In this document: piece by piece, positions 8,427 to 16,475 of the stretch
How the letters are laid out: each line of letters opens with the position of its first letter
Numbering within the stretch: position 1 is the stretch's first letter
NCBI RefSeq assembly: GCF_020150455.1
Contig: NZ_CP083740.1
Span: 1,798,001-1,862,000, forward strand
Direction: 5' to 3'
Length of the DNA: 64,000 nt
Source: Bremerella sp. TYQ1
GTDB lineage: Bacteria; Planctomycetota; Planctomycetia; Pirellulales; Pirellulaceae
The notes under the pieces: model-generated
Database searches by the model: none
What the model saw: only the letters and a program-made list of their open reading frames with translations
What the model was told of the DNA's origin: nothing
Program-made: the position numbers and the translations under genes

Positions 8427-10646
8427 ATGATGCATCGTAGCGCACTACTGGGAACCGCGGGACTAATCGTACTCGCTGCCCTTGGCCACGTTGTCATTTC
8501 AGGTCTCATGCCACAGCAGGAAGTCTCGGCCGAGAATCCTTCCTCAGCAGGACATTCCGCGTCGACACCGAGCCGTTTTGCGGTACCGGAAAGCTCCGTA
8601 CCCTTGCAACCGATGCCGGCCCGGATGAATGCCCAGCCATCTTCCTGGTCCAACAGTGGTACGCGACTCACCTCAGGCGAAGAAGCAACTCGGCCTTCGA
8701 GCCGACGTCGCACGACACGTCCCGCCGCAGAAGAACCAGCATTGGAACCGACGCCTTCGGCAGCTGCTCCGGCAGGCTTGCCTTCTTCGCTGGATGAAGC
8801 GTTAAGCCGTTTCCGCGACAACCCCGTATCGGTCGGTAGTGAAGAAAAGCCAGAACCTGAACTGGAAGCACCTGCTCCGATGGCCGCTCCGAAGCAGGAA
8901 GCACCGCCGGAAGCCAAGCCAGCCGCTCCTGCCAAAGCGAATCCTTACCGCTACCAACCCAGCACCGAAGCCCCCGCCGCAAATGGTGCTGCTTCGATCG
9001 GTTCAGCCCCACAGGAAGCACCACAAACCAAGCCTGAACCAACGGCCACGGTTGAACCGCAAGCGACTAGCATCCCACGTCAAACGTTGACCACTATCGA
9101 GACACCAGAGCCAACCCCAACTGCCGTCTCGACTCCGTCGGGCAGCCTGTTCGCAGTGAGCAGTCCCTTGGTTTCTGTCGACACAACCGGCCCCAAGTCG
9201 CTCGTGATCGGCAAGCCGGCGACTTACCGGGTGCATGCTCGCAACAGTGGCGAAACGAGTGCTCGCCAAGTCACCATTCATGTTTTGATGCCCCAAGGAG
9301 TTCAGCTTCAAGATCTCCGCGGCTCGCTTGGAACTCCGCGTCAGGTCACGACCCCAAGTGGCATGATGGCCATCCAATGGGAAATCCCCGTCCTTCCGGC
9401 ACAAAGCGAAGGATCGCTCGACTTAAGCCTCGTCGCGACGCAAACGCGTCCGTTTGAACTAGTCATGGAAGTCGCCTACGCACCGCTGACGGCCAAAACA
9501 CCTATCTCGGTACTCGAACCGAAGCTGGACATGGCCATCGATGGGCCGCAGGACATCCTGTTTGGCGATTCGCAGATCTTCAAAGTGATTGCGAAGAATA
9601 CCGGTACCGGACCTGCTGAAAACGTTTCGATCACGATCATGCCGATCAAGAAGGGCCAAAACCCCACGGTAATCGACTCGATCGGAACGATCGCTCCTGG
9701 CGATCAGAAAGTGATTGAACTGGAACTGACCGCTAAGCAAGCCGGTACATTGGCACTGCGAGCCGAAACTTCTGCCGACAACGGCTTGCGAGCTGCCGCA
9801 GCTCATGACGTTCTCGTTCGTCGTGCTGAACTGGCCGTCACCGCCCAAGGCCCTGCGATCAAGTATGCTGCGACGACGGCAAACTACTCGCTGATGGTCG
9901 CCAACGCTGGTAACGCTCCCGCAAGCGGTATCAAAGTCGAAGCTCAACTTCCAACAGGATCGAAGTTCGTCTCCGCTTCGCATGGCGGTAAGGTGAACGA
10001 ATCGACCGGAAGAGTTACCTGGAACCTGCCAAAGTTGGAGGCTGGTACTCAACAGCCACTGCAAGTTGTCAGCACACTGATGGTCGAAGGCAACAATATC
10101 CTGCAAGTCGATGCCGCTGCTGACCAGGGGCTCTCGAGCCGTCATGAAATGATCACCCGCGTCGAGTCGGTCGCCGACTTGAAGCTGCTGGTCAACGATC
10201 CGACAGGCCCAATCCCAGTCGGTCAGGAAGTCGAATATGAATTCACGCTGAACAACCGCGGCACGAAAGAGGCCCGGGGCGTTCAAGTGACCGTTAGCTT
10301 CGGCAGCGGGATCGAACCGATCTCGGTTGAAGGGGGCAAGGGTGCCATCCAAGGGGACGTCGTTCAACTGAACGCGATTCCAGCCGTCAACGCTGGCCAG
10401 GAAATCACCGTCAAAGTGAAGGCTCGCGGACGCAGCGAAGGCAACCATACCTTCCGTGCCGAAGTTCGCTGCGAAGACCCGACGACGCGCCTGGCCATTG
10501 AAGAATCGACGCACTTCTACGGTGCCGCAATTCAGACCGCTTCACCGCAGATGCCACCTCGTCAATTTCAGCAGCCAGCGAATCAGGCTCCGGCGAACAA
10601 CACCCCAGCCCCGCTGAGCCCAACTCCATTCAGCCGCTATCAGTAA
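8427..10646 (+). CDS. Secreted DUF11/CARDB-like repeat protein
   Basis: 739-residue extracytoplasmic protein. An N-terminal hydrophobic segment (about residues 5-25, GTAGLIVLAALGHVVISG) is followed by some 220 residues of Pro/Ala/Glu-rich linker. Then come about four Ig-like beta domains of the DUF11 'conserved repeat' kind, each with a signature like YRVHARNSGETSARQVTIHVLMPQG, FKVIAKNTGTGPAENVSI, YSLMVANAGNAPASGIKVEAQLPTG or YEFTLNNRGTKEARGVQVTV. The tail is Pro-rich and ends FSRYQ. This type is common in planctomycete cell envelopes and is probably structural or adhesive. Shine-Dalgarno AGGA precedes ATG 8427. Confidence 0.82.
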   Translation: MMHRSALLGTAGLIVLAALGHVVISGLMPQQEVSAENPSSAGHSASTPSRFAVPESSVPLQPMPARMNAQPSSWSNSGTRLTSGEEATRPSSRRRTTRPAAEEPALEPTPSAAAPAGLPSSLDEALSRFRDNPVSVGSEEKPEPELEAPAPMAAPKQEAPPEAKPAAPAKANPYRYQPSTEAPAANGAASIGSAPQEAPQTKPEPTATVEPQATSIPRQTLTTIETPEPTPTAVSTPSGSLFAVSSPLVSVDTTGPKSLVIGKPATYRVHARNSGETSARQVTIHVLMPQGVQLQDLRGSLGTPRQVTTPSGMMAIQWEIPVLPAQSEGSLDLSLVATQTRPFELVMEVAYAPLTAKTPISVLEPKLDMAIDGPQDILFGDSQIFKVIAKNTGTGPAENVSITIMPIKKGQNPTVIDSIGTIAPGDQKVIELELTAKQAGTLALRAETSADNGLRAAAAHDVLVRRAELAVTAQGPAIKYAATTANYSLMVANAGNAPASGIKVEAQLPTGSKFVSASHGGKVNESTGRVTWNLPKLEAGTQQPLQVVSTLMVEGNNILQVDAAADQGLSSRHEMITRVESVADLKLLVNDPTGPIPVGQEVEYEFTLNNRGTKEARGVQVTVSFGSGIEPISVEGGKGAIQGDVVQLNAIPAVNAGQEITVKVKARGRSEGNHTFRAEVRCEDPTTRLAIEESTHFYGAAIQTASPQMPPRQFQQPANQAPANNTPAPLSPTPFSRYQ

Positions 10647-10654
10647 GCGGTTTT
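10634..10654. terminator. Hairpin spanning two convergent gene ends
   Basis: CCGCT (10634-10638) pairs with AGCGG (10646-10650), extended by weaker pairs, and TTTT follows. The element covers the stop of the DUF11 protein and touches the stop of the convergent NHL gene. Likely a plus-strand terminator. Confidence 0.5.
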
Positions 10655-11627
10655 ATGGGGCATGTCGACCAATGAGGGGGCGAAGATCGTATCGAAAGAT
10701 CGCTTCCTTGCCTGGCACCGACATCAGCAATGCATCTTGCCAAAGTGCCAGACCAAAGACACGATCGCTGCCGCTGGGTAGAACTTCCAACAGCTTCCCC
10801 GTGTTGGTATCGATGATGGCAATTTCTCCTCGATCCCATAGGGCAATGTAAAGCCATGCCCGGCGATCGAGAACCATATGCCCAAGACGGCCAATTTCTT
10901 TTGGGTCGTCAATATCCAGCATCTGCGTCAGAAAGTAAGTCGCCACCTTCCCTTCTTGCCCTTCGTCGGTCAACGAATAGACCGGCACACGTGACTTACC
11001 TGATTCCGCGACAAACAGCTTCTTACCGTTGGAGCTCAGGCAAATACCGGTAGGCTGGTCGAGGTTCTCTTCCAACACCGTCGGACGATTTGTGGCGACA
11101 TCGAATCGGTAAACCGACCCGGTACCAGACTCACCGGAGGCTCGTTCCGGTTCTGTGAAATAGATGTTGCCATTGGGTCCGACTTTGATGGCAAACAACG
11201 AATCAAATCGCCGTCCCTGAAAACGATCAGCCAAGACGTTGACCGAATCCGACTTCGGACTGAAACGCAAGATGCGGCCATGATCGGAGTCGAGGGCCAG
11301 AATACGCTGATCGCTATCGAGGGAGATTCCTACCAAAGGGAAAAGGAGTTCATCATCCGCCATCATCGCAGGCGCATCAAAAACAATCGAAGCCCCTTGC
11401 AGCGTATCGACTCGGCCGACCGAACCTAAATGCCGATAGTTCGTCGCAAGCACAGTCCCCTCGCCATCGCAGCACATCGCCGAATGCCCGGCAAAGCCGG
11501 TCGCGAAAAGCCGCAGAGATGACGACGCCGTTGGCACGTCGTCCTGGGCGTTTACAAAACCACTAAGCAGTAGGCCAACGACCAGCGAACAAAGGGCAGG
11601 GGACAACAATGAGTGGTGATACAACAT
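10653..11627 (-). CDS. Secreted SMP-30/NHL-type beta-propeller protein
   Basis: 324-residue periplasmic or secreted protein. The signal peptide MLYHHSLLSPALCSLVVGLL...FVNAQ is cleaved near residue 28. The body is a six-bladed propeller of the SGL/NHL kind, with repeats such as GPNGNIYFTEPERAS, QPTGICLSSNGKKLFVAESG and DRRAWLYIALWDRGEIAIIDTNTGK. Possible roles are lactonase-like hydrolysis or ligand binding; metal ligands could not be confirmed by eye. It converges on the DUF11 gene with six bases between stops. Confidence 0.75.
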   Translation of the reverse strand: MLYHHSLLSPALCSLVVGLLLSGFVNAQDDVPTASSSLRLFATGFAGHSAMCCDGEGTVLATNYRHLGSVGRVDTLQGASIVFDAPAMMADDELLFPLVGISLDSDQRILALDSDHGRILRFSPKSDSVNVLADRFQGRRFDSLFAIKVGPNGNIYFTEPERASGESGTGSVYRFDVATNRPTVLEENLDQPTGICLSSNGKKLFVAESGKSRVPVYSLTDEGQEGKVATYFLTQMLDIDDPKEIGRLGHMVLDRRAWLYIALWDRGEIAIIDTNTGKLLEVLPSGSDRVFGLALWQDALLMSVPGKEAIFRYDLRPLIGRHAP

Positions 11628-11701
11628 GGTCTTCGTCAGGTTGCGGAGAAATCAGCCAGACGATCCTTGTCGCTTACACTCCAACTTTCCAGTGGCAGTA
11701 T

Positions 11702-12904
11702 CTATTCAGCTTGATCCGTGTACTTCTGAAATGCCAGAGGCTCGTCGGCCCGTGGGTCACCAATTTTGACGACCAGAGAACCATCTAAGAGGTCTTCAAT
11801 CGTCCGCCCAATGACCTCGGCACGCCACCCTTTGGCCAGAGAAGGACGTTCTCCGGCTCCGTCTAAATGATAGGCCACCAAATCGCGCACATCCTGCATC
11901 GTACACGCCAAACTGGGGGCAATCTTCGCCTCGCGACAGATACTCCCCAGTGCCGAACTAAGGAATTGCCCCAGGACCGTGTACTGAGAATTCGCTGTGC
12001 CCCGGTGATTCGTCGGGCACTCTCCATCGGGCAAATCGAGGGCTCGTCGCACGCAGTCGGCTAGATCGTCGATGTATGGGTCCAAGTCGCGACGATTCAT
12101 CCCCCGAAGTGCTTTGATTTGCGAAACTTTGGCAGACTTTCGCTTGGAAAGCTCGACCATTAAGTCGTCTCGCAGGACTCTTCGAGGGGGAACATTCTGG
12201 GCTTTGGCGTGATGATCTCGCCACGTCCAAATTTCTCGTACGATCGCCAACGAACGACGATTCAAGTTGCCGATCCCCGAAACACTTCGCCAGCCAGGTC
12301 GAGTCGAGTACTCTTGCCATGCCGTTTGGAAGCGAGACATCTCAGCTTCCATCCAGTCCAGTCGGCCGAGGCTTTTCATCTCGTCGTTGAGTTGCTGATA
12401 GATCTGGTCGAGATAGATCACATCGTTCAGAGCGTACTCGATCTGCTGCTTCGAGAGGGGACGGCTCCGCCAATTGGTGCGTGTCTCTCCCTTGGGCAAT
12501 CGTTCGCCAAGCAGCCGAATGACCAAGTTGCCAAGCGAGATAGGGAATTCCATCCCAATCAGCCCGGCAGCGACTTGCGTGTCGAACAAACGCGTCGGCC
12601 ACTTTCCTGTCGCACGGAAGCAAAAGAGAAACTCTTCGCGGGCAGCATGAGCGACCACCGTGACGTTGTCGCTGGTGATCAAGTCCCAAAAGGGGCTGAG
12701 ATCGACCATGCCCTTGGGATCGATCACGGCAAGCCCTGACTTGCTGGCGACCTGAATCAGGCAGAGTTCCGGGAGATACACGTCCTCCGAAATGAATTCG
12801 GTATCGAAGAAAATGTACTCGTCGGCAGCCAATTGCTGACAAAGAGCTTGCAGGTCACGGTCGTGACGGACGTAGGTGTACTCCACCGTGGTATCGCTTC
12901 TCAT
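11702..12904 (-). CDS. rnd: Ribonuclease D
   Basis: 400-residue 3'-5' exoribonuclease of the DEDD family that trims tRNA and other RNA precursors. Exo I FFDTEFISEDVYLPELCLIQVAS carries the D-x-E pair, Exo II is VTVVAHAAREEFLF, and Exo III is QQIEYALNDVIYLDQIYQQL with Y/D. An HRDC-type helical domain follows (RRSLAIVREIWTWRDHHAKAQNVPPRRVLRDDLMVELSKR). ATG 12904 is chosen; a TTG five codons upstream is less likely. It lies downstream of the antiporter gene on the same strand. Confidence 0.92.
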   Translation of the reverse strand: MRSDTTVEYTYVRHDRDLQALCQQLAADEYIFFDTEFISEDVYLPELCLIQVASKSGLAVIDPKGMVDLSPFWDLITSDNVTVVAHAAREEFLFCFRATGKWPTRLFDTQVAAGLIGMEFPISLGNLVIRLLGERLPKGETRTNWRSRPLSKQQIEYALNDVIYLDQIYQQLNDEMKSLGRLDWMEAEMSRFQTAWQEYSTRPGWRSVSGIGNLNRRSLAIVREIWTWRDHHAKAQNVPPRRVLRDDLMVELSKRKSAKVSQIKALRGMNRRDLDPYIDDLADCVRRALDLPDGECPTNHRGTANSQYTVLGQFLSSALGSICREAKIAPSLACTMQDVRDLVAYHLDGAGERPSLAKGWRAEVIGRTIEDLLDGSLVVKIGDPRADEPLAFQKYTDQAE

Positions 12905-13029
12905 CCGTGGAAAGTTCAAGAATACGCGGTCCGATCCCCGCAGTTACCGCCAATTAGTATGGGGCAAACTTTCCTCAGCCGCAAAGGGTGAAGTTGCCCG
13001 ATGCGGCGAAAACTACCGAGGATTATCAC

Positions 13030-14667
13030 CTACAGCAGGAAGACGAGGGACACGATCCCCAAGATCGGCAGCAAAATCGGGATGCTGAAGAACAGCACGT
13101 AACCGAAGAAGCTAGGCATCTTGACGCCACCTTCTTCCGCAATCGCACGAACCATAAAGTTCGGCCCGTTGCCGATATAGGTCATCGCCCCCATGAACAC
13201 GGCCCCTAAACTGATCGCGACCAGGTTCACATACTGAGCACTCGTCGAACTATCGATGGCTGCGTTCACAGCGGCAGCATCCATCTGCGGGAATGCCGTC
13301 TTGAAGAAGACCAAATACGTTGGGGCGTTATCCAACACCGACGAGAGTCCCCCAGTGATCCAGTAGAACTTCATTGGCGAATCGATGCCCAGGCTAGGTC
13401 CTTGCTCGTTCAAAATCTCAAGAGCTGGTTGCATGCAGATAAAGATCCCGACAAACAGCGCGGCAACTTCCACAATCGCGTGGTAATTGAAGCGGTTGTC
13501 TTCCCGGATTTGCTTGCTTCCCAACCAGAGGCTCATACCGACGAGAGCCAATTGGACAATTTCACGGAGGTAAACAAACGGATACCAGCCGATCCCCGGC
13601 AATGGTTTCGTCGGGTCGAGCAAAGCGACCGAGAAGATCACGCCCAAAAGCAGCAAAGCGTTCGGCCAAAGCCCACGAATGGTCAGAGGCGTCGTACGGA
13701 CTTCGTCGCGGAGGACGTTTTCTGGATCTTCTTTTGGGTAGTAATAGAACTTGTCCATCACCACGTAGAGGATCAACAGCAGCGTATTAGTCAATAACCA
13801 TGGTTTCCACAGGGCGGTCATCGTCCACAGGAAGTTAACCCCCTGCAGGTAACCGAGGAACAACGGCGGATCACCAATCGGCAGCAAACAGCCACCGCAG
13901 TTACAGACCACAAAGATAAAGAAGACCACCGTGTGCTGACGGTAACGTCGTTCTTTGTTGGTTTCTAACAGGGGACGAATCAGCAGCATCGCTGCGCCGG
14001 TCGTCCCGATGAAACTCGCCAGCAAACCACCCACCAACATAAACGCGGCATTTGTGGTCGGACGTGCTTTCAAGTCGCCTGAGATGCGAATTCCACCGGA
14101 GATCACATATAGCGAAAACAAAAGCACGATGAACGGGATATACTCGCCCAGAATTGCGTGATCGATCCGGTGCCAGGCTGCCTCGACGCCAGCGGCATCG
14201 TAAATGGTCAAATAGTAAAGCAGCGTCACAAACGCGAGACCGGCCGCAACGATGAAGCGGTTGGTATTACTTTCCCACCAATGCTCCGTAAATTTGAGCA
14301 GCGGAAGGACCGCAATCGCTCCGAGCAGAAACACAAAGGGAGCAACCGCCCAAACATGGGGCAGCGGGTGACTGCCGTGGCCGCCACCATGGCCAGCTTC
14401 AGCATGTGCTTCGTCGTGGCCTTCGTGATGCTCGTCGGCATGGGCTGGTTCAACATGGGCTTCGGCAACCGCATTGCTATCAGCTGCCGCCTTGGGGGAA
14501 ACGGTCCATCCGGCGACCGATGCCACAGCGTAAGCCACTAGAATCACAACGATGCCGATCAGTAATGGTTTGTCCGAACCTGATCCGCCTGAGTGATGAT
14601 CGTCCACCGTTTGGTGTCCTCCGATAATCCCGTTAACTTCCGTGGATGTGATTCCAGCTTGGCCCAT
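13030..14667 (-). CDS. NhaD-type Na+/H+ antiporter with His-rich N-terminal loop
   Basis: 545-residue integral membrane protein of the ion-transporter superfamily (NhaD/CitMHS/ArsB group). About 12-13 hydrophobic helices are seen. Motifs include GTTGAAMLLIRPLLETNKER, CNCGGCLLPIGDPPLFLGYL and SVLDNAPTYLVFF, all typical of NhaD. The first helix (about residues 34-54) is followed by an extracytoplasmic stretch of about 45 residues with many His, Glu and Asp (HADEHHEGHDEAHAEAGHGG). It probably exchanges sodium for protons; the His/acid loop may bind metal or sense pH. It is divergent from mfnB. Confidence 0.85.
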   Translation of the reverse strand: MGQAGITSTEVNGIIGGHQTVDDHHSGGSGSDKPLLIGIVVILVAYAVASVAGWTVSPKAAADSNAVAEAHVEPAHADEHHEGHDEAHAEAGHGGGHGSHPLPHVWAVAPFVFLLGAIAVLPLLKFTEHWWESNTNRFIVAAGLAFVTLLYYLTIYDAAGVEAAWHRIDHAILGEYIPFIVLLFSLYVISGGIRISGDLKARPTTNAAFMLVGGLLASFIGTTGAAMLLIRPLLETNKERRYRQHTVVFFIFVVCNCGGCLLPIGDPPLFLGYLQGVNFLWTMTALWKPWLLTNTLLLILYVVMDKFYYYPKEDPENVLRDEVRTTPLTIRGLWPNALLLLGVIFSVALLDPTKPLPGIGWYPFVYLREIVQLALVGMSLWLGSKQIREDNRFNYHAIVEVAALFVGIFICMQPALEILNEQGPSLGIDSPMKFYWITGGLSSVLDNAPTYLVFFKTAFPQMDAAAVNAAIDSSTSAQYVNLVAISLGAVFMGAMTYIGNGPNFMVRAIAEEGGVKMPSFFGYVLFFSIPILLPILGIVSLVFLL

Positions 14668-14964
14668 GTTTGGTCACCCTGTATGCCCTGTTAAGGTGGG
14701 TCCTAGACTTCCCGCTTCGCGTCAAGGTTTAGTTGCCCCAAAACCTTGAAAAGCTGGGAATGGTACGTGTGCCAAACGTTAGGTTATGCTGAAGCGGTTT
14801 AGGCTATCAGAGTGTAGTTTTCATGCCAAGGTGGCCGCGTCGCGGGAACCCGGTGTGGATTGTCGCGGTTTTGCCACTCATCCGGGCCAGACGCAGCCTC
14901 TGAAATCCGCCCCTTAAAAACAGCTTTTCAGCTTCGTTCTAAACCGGAAAAAGAATTACGACCT
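14668..14964. other. Intergenic region between antiporter and mfnB-like gene
   Basis: A divergent-promoter stretch of nearly 300 bases. No coding frame with a ribosome site, tRNA or strong hairpin was recognised; no clear promoter boxes could be assigned by eye. Confidence 0.4.
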
Positions 14965-15681
14965 ATGCAGTGGTTGGTAAGCGTAAGAAATCGCCAAGAG
15001 GCCGATCTTGTCATGCCATACGGCGTCGATCGGCTCGATCTGAAAGAACCAACTAAGGGGTCTCTTGGAGCGGCTTCTCCGGAAGACTGGAAAGAAACGG
15101 TCGAACGTTGGCATCGGCAAGTACCCGTCAGCATTGCCCTGGGAGAACTCGTCGAGTTAGACGCGTTGTGTGATATTCCTCACCATACCGACAGCGTAAA
15201 GATAGGGCTGGCCAATTGCGGATCGTTGGCCGATTGGCCGGAACGTTTAAACCAGTTTTTCCAACAGCTTCCTGACAATGTCGGCCGCGTGGCCGTTTAC
15301 TATGCCGACCGCCACTTGGCTTGCTCACCAAGCTTCAACGAAGTTCTGCACGCGGCGTGTCGCTTGAACTGCCAAACATTTTTGATCGATACCTTCGACA
15401 AGTCGGCAGGGCATCTGTTCGACCATCTGTCCATAACGCAATTAAAAGAATGGCGCAACCAACTCAATTTGGCTGGCCTTCATTTCGCGCTCGCAGGTTC
15501 GCTTCGAACAAGCCACTTATCGGCAGTGGGGGAGATTTGCCCCGACATCGTAGCGGTAAGGGGCGCCGTCTGTCATCACGATCGCCGAGGTGAAATTAGT
15601 GCGGAAGCGCTGAATGATTTTCACGATCGTTGGAAACGTGTTTCAACTTGCAAGCAGCGACGCGTTGTCTCGCCAGGATAG
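14965..15681 (+). CDS. mfnB: (5-formylfuran-3-yl)methyl phosphate synthase (MfnB/DUF556)
   Basis: 238-residue TIM-barrel enzyme that in methanogens joins two glyceraldehyde-3-phosphate molecules to make the furan precursor of methanofuran. The opening MQWLVSVRNRQEADL and the motif GVDRLDLKEPTKGSLGA are diagnostic; Lys27 in DLKEP corresponds to the Schiff-base lysine of the archaeal enzyme, and a second lysine is in VKIGLANCG. FALAGSLRTSHL and PDIVAVRGAVC close the barrel. Planctomycetes carry H4MPT/methanofuran-type C1 genes, so a role in a bacterial C1-carrier pathway is plausible. ATG 14965 is chosen since the family starts there. No other C1 gene is adjacent. Confidence 0.85.
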   Translation: MQWLVSVRNRQEADLVMPYGVDRLDLKEPTKGSLGAASPEDWKETVERWHRQVPVSIALGELVELDALCDIPHHTDSVKIGLANCGSLADWPERLNQFFQQLPDNVGRVAVYYADRHLACSPSFNEVLHAACRLNCQTFLIDTFDKSAGHLFDHLSITQLKEWRNQLNLAGLHFALAGSLRTSHLSAVGEICPDIVAVRGAVCHHDRRGEISAEALNDFHDRWKRVSTCKQRRVVSPG

Positions 15682-15736
15682 AATTTTGCCAACGCACTTC
15701 GTGGGAGCAGATCCTGGAAAACGTGCGACAAGTTGC

Positions 15737-15765
15737 TTGACTTTTGCAAATTGGGCTTCGATACT
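15737..15765 (+). promoter_or_regulatory. Sigma70-like promoter
   Basis: TTGACT, a 17-base spacer and GATACT. It lies in the gap after mfnB and points at the 69-residue gene that starts at 15854, leaving a leader of about 80 bases. Confidence 0.55.
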
Positions 15766-15853
15766 GGCGAATCGTTTGCATTGGCCGGTAGGTCAGTAGC
15801 AGACAGCCAGGAACGCCTTTCACGCCTCGCTTGCTTCGAAGGAGATAACGACC

Positions 15854-16063
15854 GTGCCAAGTTCCGTACTCGATGCGATTCGCTTAGGTATTTGGGATTA
15901 CGAACCGGAGAAAGTTGATTCCAATCGATTTGACCCTACCGGAGCCCTGCCTGGATCGGACGAAAAACTGGACATCTTAGCACGCCGTTTAGCGACCGGC
16001 CTTCCTTTATGGCACCCTGAAGATCGTCGCTCTTACGACGACACCGTTCGCGCCGAAGAGTAG
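15854..16063 (+). CDS. Small protein of unknown function
   Basis: 69 residues, starting at GTG after a strong AAGGAG site nine bases away and a good promoter at 15737, which argue that this short frame is real. The sequence starts MPSSVLDAIRLGIWDYEPE and contains DPTGALPGSDEKLDILARRL and LPLWHPEDRR. It has no signal peptide, membrane helix or Cys, and is acidic, with one likely amphipathic helix. I recognise no domain. Confidence 0.65.
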   Translation: MPSSVLDAIRLGIWDYEPEKVDSNRFDPTGALPGSDEKLDILARRLATGLPLWHPEDRRSYDDTVRAEE

Positions 16064-16163
16064 CGTGCAAACTGTTCCAGGCCTTGGGTTGCATTTCAAA
16101 GCCAATCGGCGAAGATTGGCCTAGTTAACATGCACTCGAATTTCTTTCACGAAGAGAAACATC

Positions 16164-16475
16164 ATGCCTGGATTCAGAGTTGAAGTGCCTCATCCGCTCG
16201 GCCAAGAAGAAGCCGCCAGCCGCGTTAAAAGCTTGCTGGAACACCTTCGCGGTCGCTTCGAAGGCCAAGTCAAAGATATGCAACAGACTTGGACCGACGA
16301 CGACGTGATGCAATTCTCATTCAAGACCGCCGGACTGGTCATCAAAGGCGAAATGGACGTTCAGCCCAGCTCTGTCGTCGTGCATGGCGATCTTCCGTTT
16401 GCAGCAATGCTGTTTAAGGGGCGGATCGAAAGCTCGATTAAGGAAGAGCTCGAGAAGTGCCTTAGCGGATCGTAA
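16164..16475 (+). CDS. Polyhydroxyalkanoic acid system family protein (PHA_gran_rgn)
   Basis: 103-residue small alpha/beta protein matching the PHA-granule regulatory family: MPGFRVEVPHPLGQEEAASRVKSLLEHLRGRFEG, then WTDDDVMQFSFKTAGLVIKGEMDVQPSSVVVHGDLPFAA, ending with a helix. Members occur near PHA synthesis genes in some proteobacteria, but no PHA synthase is near here, so the true role may be different. Start ATG 16164 has GAAGAG upstream. Its stop is immediately next to the stop of the convergent ABC1 kinase gene. Confidence 0.78.
   Translation: MPGFRVEVPHPLGQEEAASRVKSLLEHLRGRFEGQVKDMQQTWTDDDVMQFSFKTAGLVIKGEMDVQPSSVVVHGDLPFAAMLFKGRIESSIKEELEKCLSGS

Noticed and set aside
9459..10514. 351-residue minus-strand frame antisense to the DUF11 protein
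   Set aside because: Shadow of the repeat-rich gene; no start context, no domain.
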